Positions 58,691 to 64,000 of a stretch of 64,000 bases of DNA are shown here, one piece after another (the stretch's first letter is position 1; the number at the start of each line of letters is the position of its first letter). The position numbers and the translations under genes are program-made. Where the stretch lies: the NCBI RefSeq assembly GCF_030283145.1, contig NZ_JASNWE010000005.1, positions 248,001 through 312,000 on the forward strand, in the 5' to 3' direction. The DNA is from Actinomadura xylanilytica (GTDB lineage Bacteria; Actinomycetota; Actinomycetes; Streptosporangiales; Streptosporangiaceae). Under the pieces are notes generated by a model, which worked only from the letters and a program-made list of their open reading frames with translations, searched no databases and was not told the DNA's origin.

Positions 58691-60577
58691 ATGCGCCGTC
58701 CCCGCCGCCTCGCCCTGCTCGCCACGGCCGCCGTCGCCATGACCGCCGGACCCACCTCCGCCACCGGCGCCGGCGCCGCGCCCGCCCCCGGCCGCACCCC
58801 CGGCGAGGACCCCTGGCTCCGCCGCCTCATCGCCTCCATGACCCTGGAGGAGAAGGCCGCGCAGCTGTTCGTCATCCAGGTCCACGGCAAGAGCGCCGAC
58901 ACCCGCGACCCGGGCGACGTCGCACGCAACCGACGCCTGTACGGCGTCGACAACGCCGCCCAGGTCATCGCCCGCTACCGGCCCGGCGGGATCATCTACT
59001 ACGCCGCCGACCCCGCCAACATCACCGGCCCCCGCCAGCTCGCCGCCTTCTCCAACGGCATCCAGCGCGCCGCGCTCGCCCAGCCGCACCGCGTCCCGGC
59101 GACCATCGCCACCGACCAGGAGGGCGGCGCCGTCACCCGCGTCCCGCCGCCCGCCGCCCAGTCGCCCGGCAGCATGGCCCTGGCCGCCGGACGAAGCACC
59201 GCCACCGCCCGCGAGATCGCCGCCGTCACCGGCCGCGAACTCCGCGCCGTCGGGATCAACCAGGACTACGCCCCCGACGCCGACGTCAACGTCAACCCCG
59301 CCAACCCCGTCATCGGCGTCCGGTCCTTCGGCTCCGACCCCGCCCTGGTCTCCCGCATGGTCACCGCCCAGACGGGCGGCTACCGCGCCGGGGGAGTGAC
59401 GCCCACCGTCAAGCACTTCCCCGGCCACGGCGACACCACCGTCGACAGCCACACCGGCGTCCCCACCATCACCCACACCCGCGAGCAGTGGGAACGCACC
59501 GACCTGCCGCCCTTCCGCGCCGCGATCGCCGCCGGCGCCGACTCGATCATGACCGCCCACCTGGTCGTCCCCGCCCTGGACCCCTCCGGCGACCCCGCCA
59601 CCCTGTCGCGCCCCATCGTCACCGGCATCCTGCGCGACCGGCTCCACTACGAGGGCGTCGTCGTCACCGACGCCCTCGACATGCAGGGCGTCCGCGACAA
59701 GTACGGCGACGACCGCGTCCCCGTCCTGGCCCTCAAGGCCGGCGTCGACGTCCTACTCAAACCCCCCGCCGACGCCTCCGGGAACGGCGTGTTCGCCACC
59801 CAGCTCCACGCCGTCGTCGACGCCGTCCGCCGCGGCGAGCTCACCGAGGACCGCATCGACGCCTCCCTCTACCGGATCCTCGACCTCAAACGCAGACGCG
59901 GCCTGTTCCGCGACCCCTACGCCGACGAGGCCCGCCTGGACGACCTCGTCGGCACCCCCGCGCACCTGGCCGCCGTGCGGCGCGCCGCGGACGCCGCCAC
60001 CACCCTGGTCAAGAACGACGCCCGGCTCCTGCCGCTCGAACCCGGCCCCCGCGACGTCCTGGTCACCGGATGGGGCCCCGGACCCGACGGGCCCGCCGCC
60101 ACCCTCGCCGCCGAACTCGGCCGCCGCGGAGCCGCCGCCACCGTCCACGAGACCGGCCTCAGCCCCGGCCCCGCCGAGATCGGCCGGGCCGTCGCCGCCG
60201 CCCGCGGCCGGGACCTGGTCATCGCGGTCACCAACCGCGCCTGGGACGTCCAGACCGGCGGCCCCCACAACGGCCCCGGGCAGACGAACCTGGTCAAGGC
60301 GCTCGCGGCCACCGGCACACCCGTCATCGTCATCGCCGCCCGCGACCCCCACGACATCGCCTGGTTCACCGAGGTCCCCACCTACCTGGCCGCCTACTCC
60401 CACACCACCGAGGCCATCCGGGCCGCCGCCGCGACCCTGTTCGGGGACAACCCGCCCAAGGGCCGCCTCCCCGTACCGATCCCCGTCCACGACCGGCCCG
60501 GACGGACCCTCTACCCCTTCGGGCACGGCCTGGCCTACCCGGAGGTTGAAGAACATCGGAACGAAAACCGGCGCTAA
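58691..60577 (+). CDS. secreted glycoside hydrolase family 3 (beta-N-acetylhexosaminidase-like)
   Basis: This 628-residue protein has a signal peptide (RRPRRLALLATAAVAMTAGP, cleavage near residue 29). The GH3 barrel shows PATIATDQEGGAVTRV near 135, the NagZ-type motif VKHFPGHGDTTVDSHTGVP near 239 with the catalytic His loop, and the Asp nucleophile in GVVVTDALDMQGV near 320. A second GH3 C-terminal domain (ATTLVKNDARLLPLEPG near 434) follows. It would remove N-acetylglucosamine from cell-wall fragments or chitin outside the cell. It is preceded by the AI-2E gene with a 121-base gap. Confidence 0.9.
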   Translation: MRRPRRLALLATAAVAMTAGPTSATGAGAAPAPGRTPGEDPWLRRLIASMTLEEKAAQLFVIQVHGKSADTRDPGDVARNRRLYGVDNAAQVIARYRPGGIIYYAADPANITGPRQLAAFSNGIQRAALAQPHRVPATIATDQEGGAVTRVPPPAAQSPGSMALAAGRSTATAREIAAVTGRELRAVGINQDYAPDADVNVNPANPVIGVRSFGSDPALVSRMVTAQTGGYRAGGVTPTVKHFPGHGDTTVDSHTGVPTITHTREQWERTDLPPFRAAIAAGADSIMTAHLVVPALDPSGDPATLSRPIVTGILRDRLHYEGVVVTDALDMQGVRDKYGDDRVPVLALKAGVDVLLKPPADASGNGVFATQLHAVVDAVRRGELTEDRIDASLYRILDLKRRRGLFRDPYADEARLDDLVGTPAHLAAVRRAADAATTLVKNDARLLPLEPGPRDVLVTGWGPGPDGPAATLAAELGRRGAAATVHETGLSPGPAEIGRAVAAARGRDLVIAVTNRAWDVQTGGPHNGPGQTNLVKALAATGTPVIVIAARDPHDIAWFTEVPTYLAAYSHTTEAIRAAAATLFGDNPPKGRLPVPIPVHDRPGRTLYPFGHGLAYPEVEEHRNENRR

Positions 60578-60757
60578 GCCTTCGTCGGCCCTGGTAGGGG
60601 GGCCCGGCTGCTGGACGGGCCGCGGTGGGAGGCGATGAGGCGAAGGTGGAGACCGTCGTTCCCGAGAGCGGCGGCCGGGCCAAAATGTCGTCTGCTCGTC
60701 TCCCTGGTCGCGCTGCTGGTCTCCGAGAGCTGCAACATCGTCGCTCCGCTCCCGTGC

Positions 60758-61660
60758 CTACATCACACTGCCTTGCAGAACACGATCGAGCGCTGCCCGG
60801 CCTGCGGGTCCCCATGTCGGCTTGCCGCCAGGAAGGCCCCGGTCTCCGTTCTGGCCCATCAGCATGAGGATCAGGCTTTTCAGAGCGGCGAGCCCGCGGG
60901 CGCGCCGGAGCGCCGCCTCGTCCGCATGCGCGTATACGTCGAAGAAGCGTGAGGCGCCGCCCGCGGGAAGGACCACCCATGCGGCCGCGAGGTCCCACGC
61001 CGGATCACCGGCGAGCATGTCACCGAAGTCGATCACGCCCGAGAGCGTCCCGTCCGAGACGATGACATTCGCGGGATGAAGGTCACCGTGCACCCAAACC
61101 GGCGGGCCCTCCCACTCGGGGGCCGCAACGGCGTCATCCCAGACGGCTCGGACCTCGTCGGCGATGCCGCCCAGGGCGACGGCGTGAAAGAAGTGGTCGA
61201 AGCCGTCGGTGTACTGCTTGGGGTGAGCGCCGCGGTCCGAACTGGTCGGCGCCTCGGCGGGTGCCTCCACGTGGAGCGCTCTGAGGAAGCCCGCCAGAGT
61301 GTCGGCCGCGTGGTCGCCGCGGCTGATCGAGGTGTGGTCCAGCGGCTCGCCGGGAACCCACGTCATGATGGTCCAGGGCTTCGGGAATCGCTCGGACGGT
61401 TCACCGATCCGTACAGGGTTCGGGACCGGGAGCGGCAGGCGCGGGGCCAGGACGGGCAGCCACCGGCACTCTTTGCGCTGGAGATCCGGGGCACGCTTCG
61501 TACGCGGCATGCGCACGGCCAACTCGTCCCCAAGGCGCCACTGCTGGTTGTCCCATCCGCCCACTACCTCGCAGATGGCCAGCCCCGCAAGGTCCGGATG
61601 CTGCTCCTGCAGCAGGGCGTGGACCAGGTCTGCGGTGATCTCGATCTCGGGGTCGTTCAT
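60758..61660 (-). CDS. aminoglycoside phosphotransferase family kinase
   Basis: This 300-residue protein has the APH/choline-kinase fold: EVVGGWDNQQWRLGDELAVR near 31 (nucleotide loop and lysine region; the lysine is Arg here), the catalytic VWVHGDLHPANVIVSDG near 189 and metal-binding GVIDFGDMLAGDPAWDLAAA near 207. It may phosphorylate an aminoglycoside or another hydroxylated compound. The genome context (a broken methyltransferase upstream on the same strand) gives no substrate. Confidence 0.9.
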   Translation of the reverse strand: MNDPEIEITADLVHALLQEQHPDLAGLAICEVVGGWDNQQWRLGDELAVRMPRTKRAPDLQRKECRWLPVLAPRLPLPVPNPVRIGEPSERFPKPWTIMTWVPGEPLDHTSISRGDHAADTLAGFLRALHVEAPAEAPTSSDRGAHPKQYTDGFDHFFHAVALGGIADEVRAVWDDAVAAPEWEGPPVWVHGDLHPANVIVSDGTLSGVIDFGDMLAGDPAWDLAAAWVVLPAGGASRFFDVYAHADEAALRRARGLAALKSLILMLMGQNGDRGLPGGKPTWGPAGRAALDRVLQGSVM

Positions 61661-61717
61661 ACGACGCGACAGTACAAGGGCAAGCGCCGACTCTGGCTCT
61701 CTCGTGACCCGCGGGGG

Positions 61718-62226
61718 TCAGCCGCCCGAGCCGGTGGCCGACGGCGGTACTTCGACGACGAAGAACAGAAAGTTGGGATTGGTCGAAAGGTCCTGGAAGC
61801 CATCCGGGAACGCCTCCCGGGCGGCCGGGTCGGGCTGCGGTTCGCTGATGGCGGCAAGGCGGAAGCCAGCGGCGGTGAAGGCATCGGTCATCGCGTGCAA
61901 CGGCCTGCGCCACAACCTCATCGGGACGGACCGGCCGTTGAAGGCCCAGTCGAAGGTGTAGCTGGTGGTCGCGTGGTAGTCGGGCCGAGGATCCCGGTGC
62001 GCGTAGTCCGTGAAAGGGTGGCTCACCGATGCGATCAGCCGGCCGCCGGGCCGGAGTACCCGTCGCAACTCGGCCAGCGTCGGCCCCCAGTCCTCCAGGT
62101 AATGCAGGACCAGCGACGCGATCACGTCGTCGAACGCGCCGTCGTCGAACGGCAGAGGGTCGCCCAGGTCGACCTCGTGCAGGGCTACGCCGTCACCGAG
62201 CCGCCGCCTGGCCAGTGCCAGCTGCG
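61718..62226 (-). pseudogene. SAM-dependent methyltransferase, 5' end cut by Tn3 relic
   Basis: On the minus strand the frame reads RTQLALARRRLGDGVALHEV, PFDDGAFDDVIASLVLHYLE and LRRVLRPGGRLIASVSHPFT, which is the C-terminal two-thirds of a UbiE-like methyltransferase (about 170 of some 240 residues). The SAM-binding GxGxG loop that should precede it is absent; at about 62226 the sequence switches to transposase-coding DNA. The gene is inactivated by insertion and deletion. An ATG at 62125 inside it is not the original start. Confidence 0.8.
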
Positions 62227-62760
62227 TACGGGCGGTTCACGGGACCGCCGTCGCAGGCTGATCTGGAGCGGGTGTTCTTCCTCGATGACGAGGACCGGGC
62301 GCTGGTGGGGCGGCGGCGCGGGGAGCACATGAGGCTCGGGTTCGCGCTCCAGTTGGTGACGGTGCGGTGGCTCGGGACGTTCCTGGAGGATCCTCTGGAC
62401 GTGCCGGGCGTGGTGCTGGAGTTCGTGGCTGAACAGCTGGGGGTTGATGACCCCTCGCAGGTGAAGCGCTATACCGAGTGCCGAACGTGCTCGGCTATCA
62501 CAGCCGCCTACCCGCGCCGCTGATCCCGGGCCGTCTGGTCGACGTCGAGGTGGTGAACGGGCCGTGGAGGCGGCTGGTGTTCGGCCATCCTGCGCACGCT
62601 GACGGCGCGGTGAACCGGCACGCCTACGCCTTCTGCGTGCTGGAGCAGTTCTGGCGGGCGCTCAAGCGCCGTGAGATCTATCTACGCCGACGCCTCCACC
62701 AAGTGGCGCAATCCTCAGGCCGAGCTGCTGGAGGGCGATCAGTGGGAGGCGATCCGGCCT
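62221..62760 (+). pseudogene. Tn3-family transposase, degraded N-terminal part
   Basis: Frame one (from 62221) reads AAYGRFTGPPSQADLERVFF, LDDEDRALVGRRRGEHMRLG and FALQLVTVRWLGTFLEDPLD to VKRYTE near 62480: the DUF4158 N-terminal domain of Tn3-family transposases. Frame two (about 62487-62680) gives NGPWRRLVFGHPAHADGAVN and VLEQFWRALKRREIY; frame three (62677-62760) gives YADASTKWRNPQAELLEGDQ then WEAIRP, all from the middle of such transposases. So there is at least one internal deletion and one frameshift, and the catalytic part is missing. Confidence 0.85.
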
Positions 62761-62761
62761 G

Positions 62762-62910
62762 ACGGAACACCCTTACGGAACACTCCCACCTGGGCCGCGA
62801 TCCGGACCGTTCGGTGTTCCGTTGGAGGATCCCTTAGGGAACACTCGATCGACGCCCGCTACTGCAGCCGCGCCTGCAAGGCGGCCGCCCGCCGGCAACG
62901 TCGGCCCAAC
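62762..62910 (+). pseudogene. zinc-ribbon-like C-terminal scrap with GGAACAC repeats
   Basis: After the transposase scrap the plus strand reads ARYCSRACKAAARRQRR, which resembles the end of small actinobacterial zinc-ribbon proteins (ARYCSxACRQxAxRxR); the preceding RCSVGG lacks the second cysteine expected of CxxC. The DNA also carries ACGGAACAC at 62762-62770 and 62775-62783 and the inverted GTGTTCCGT at 62814-62822. It seems to be junction debris of the Tn3-like element. Confidence 0.4.
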
Positions 62911-62943
62911 TGCTGCGAGATGCGGCGGGGTGTGTCGATCTGC

Positions 62944-63798
62944 TTACGGCAAGAGCTTGGTGAGAAGGGCGCGAAGTTCTTGCGCGTGGTCCGAGCCGAG
63001 GACGTCGTCGATGTCGCGCTCCATGCTCTCCAGGGCTTCACGCACTACAGGCATGCGGGCGCGGCCGAGGTCGGTGAGCTGTAGGGCATAGCGGCGTCGG
63101 TCGTGCGGGTCCTGGCCGCGGGACACGATACCGACCTGGACCAGTTCCTCGATGAGCGATGCGGTGGCGGGGTCGGTCAGGTGCAGGTATCGGGCCAGTT
63201 GTTCTTGCGGGCAGGGGGCGAGCCGGTCCAGCGCGGGCAGCAAGGCGAAGTGGCGGGTGCGCAGGCCGTGCGCCGCGAGCCGATGATCCCCAAGACGGCG
63301 CAGGCGGTAGTGGGCTTGAGCTATCAGGTGCTCGATGCTGTGGATGGCGGATGGCCCGTCGTCGGCGACGAGCATGGTCAACAGCGCGGTGAGGCGCCGC
63401 CGTTCGAGGTCGGTGAGCGCGGTGGTGACCCGGGCGTCGCTGTCCGCGACGGCTTGGCGCATGCCGTCCAGGGCGGTACGGCCCGCCTCGGTCAGCGACA
63501 GTATGTAGGTGCGGCGGTTGGCCGGGTTGCGGGTGCGGACGACCTGGCCCGCCTCTTGGAGCCGATCGAGCAGCCTGACCATGATCGTGCGGTTGATGCC
63601 GAGTCGGTGGGCGAGGTCCTGCTGGGAGGGGGCGTCCGCGTCGGCGAGGATGTCGAGCACCACGAACTCGCGCGTCTGGGGCCCGTCCTGCACAGCGTGA
63701 GCGGTGACGGTCGTGAACACGCGGCGCATCAGGTGACCGGTGGTCGCATGCAGCGGTCCGGATTCGTCGTCGACGGCGTTTCCTGCCTGGTCGGGCAC
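62944..63798 (-). CDS. regulator with two tandem MarR domains
   Basis: This 284-residue protein contains two MarR winged-helix units in one chain. The first (residues about 40-130) has SQQDLAHRLGINRTIMVRLL and NPANRRTYILSLTEAGRTAL; the second (about 155-275) has PQEQLARYLHLTDPATASLI and QDPHDRRRYALQLTDLGRAR. MarR proteins normally dimerise; this chain would be a covalent dimer. GTG 63798 with GGAGGTGA eight bases before it is preferred over GTG 63807. It is divergent from an alpha/beta hydrolase gene and probably regulates it. Confidence 0.87.
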   Translation of the reverse strand: MPDQAGNAVDDESGPLHATTGHLMRRVFTTVTAHAVQDGPQTREFVVLDILADADAPSQQDLAHRLGINRTIMVRLLDRLQEAGQVVRTRNPANRRTYILSLTEAGRTALDGMRQAVADSDARVTTALTDLERRRLTALLTMLVADDGPSAIHSIEHLIAQAHYRLRRLGDHRLAAHGLRTRHFALLPALDRLAPCPQEQLARYLHLTDPATASLIEELVQVGIVSRGQDPHDRRRYALQLTDLGRARMPVVREALESMERDIDDVLGSDHAQELRALLTKLLP

Positions 63799-63874
63799 GA
63801 GCCTCACCTCCGGGCGTGATGTTAGCAGGCTGATACTTCTGTCAGTGACGGTTGCATCGACATTAGTTGGAATG

Positions 63875-63904
63875 TTGACAGTTGGAGGAGTGTAGATCTA
63901 GATT
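63875..63904 (+). promoter_or_regulatory. sigma-70-type promoter of hydrolase gene
   Basis: TTGACA (63875-63880), an 18-base spacer and TAGATT (63899-63904) form a near-consensus promoter 34 bases before ATG 63938. It lies in the divergent region shared with the double-MarR gene. Confidence 0.65.
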
Positions 63905-63937
63905 CCAGGTACCAAATCAGCGAAGGGTCTGACGATC

Positions 63938-64000
63938 ATGCACACTGTCGCCGTCCTCGACTCCCACCTCGCCTACACAGAGACCGGGCAGGGCGAGTCG
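63938..64000 (+). CDS. alpha/beta hydrolase (haloalkane dehalogenase-like), N-terminal fragment
   Basis: The first 21 residues, MHTVAVLDSHLAYTETGQGE and S, match the start of alpha/beta hydrolases of the dehalogenase/epoxide-hydrolase type (VxVLDSxIAYxExGxG before the oxyanion HGNP). The gene continues beyond the window. It is divergent from the double-MarR regulator and has its own promoter. Confidence 0.65.
   Translation, partial: MHTVAVLDSHLAYTETGQGES

Overview
The window is very GC-rich DNA (well above 70% by eye) with strong G/C preference at third codon positions, many GTG starts, several apparently leaderless mRNAs and an actinobacterial gene repertoire: a HrdB/RpoD-like sigma factor, menaquinone genes, an ECF41 sigma factor, a spore-associated-protein relic, WYL, TetR and SAM-methyltransferase families. 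It looks like the chromosome of a filamentous actinomycete, plausibly Actinomadura or a relative in the Streptosporangiales; that placement is inference from gene content only.

Layout. 1-8.5 kb: a left-edge MFS exporter and nitroreductase, a decayed stretch with a Tn3-like scrap, an orphan SUKH-type immunity gene, and two divergent TetR/enzyme pairs (flavin monooxygenase, serine beta-lactamase-like hydrolase) with visible operators, then an ABC-2 permease without an ATPase. 8.6-13 kb: secreted phytase-like protein, principal-type sigma factor, CDF metal transporter. 12.7-17.6 kb: menaquinone block menE (minus) divergent from menBCD (plus). 17.9-28.7 kb: housekeeping genes: tyrosine phosphatase, fatty-acid desaturase, Nei-type glycosylase, a two-gene KhtTU-like K+/H+ antiporter operon, WYL regulator, methyltransferases, isochorismate synthase (which would feed the menaquinone block) and BioY. 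28.8-44.7 kb: a flexible region of efflux pumps and regulators: three DHA2-type MFS pumps, an ECF41 sigma factor with two divergent ECF41-type promoters and an eroded oxidoreductase partner, an NAD-dependent epimerase, a chimeric SDR-acetyltransferase ORF, a GlxA-type regulator with a quinone reductase, a HisN-like phosphatase, TetR/SDR and MerR/erythromycin-esterase pairs. 44.8-60.6 kb: secreted lipoprotein glycosidase, TetR/methyltransferase pair, DoxX protein, a WYL-DinB-like fusion, a 959-residue protein with a degenerate AAA ATPase domain, DMT exporter, TetR, an unrecognised 423-residue protein, AI-2E permease, secreted GH3 enzyme. 60.7-64 kb: aminoglycoside phosphotransferase-like kinase, a methyltransferase gene cut by a decayed Tn3-family transposase, a double-MarR regulator and the start of an alpha/beta hydrolase.

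The recurring theme is regulator/target pairs, each with a palindromic operator in the shared promoter, mostly for detoxification or efflux. The most novel-looking items are the degenerate AAA protein (50829-53708) with FHA-ligand-like TxxD motifs, the unrecognised 423-residue protein, and the ECF41 module in which sigma factor and promoters survive but the partner enzyme has collapsed. I see no CRISPR array, rRNA, tRNA, intact insertion sequence or biosynthetic megasynthase.
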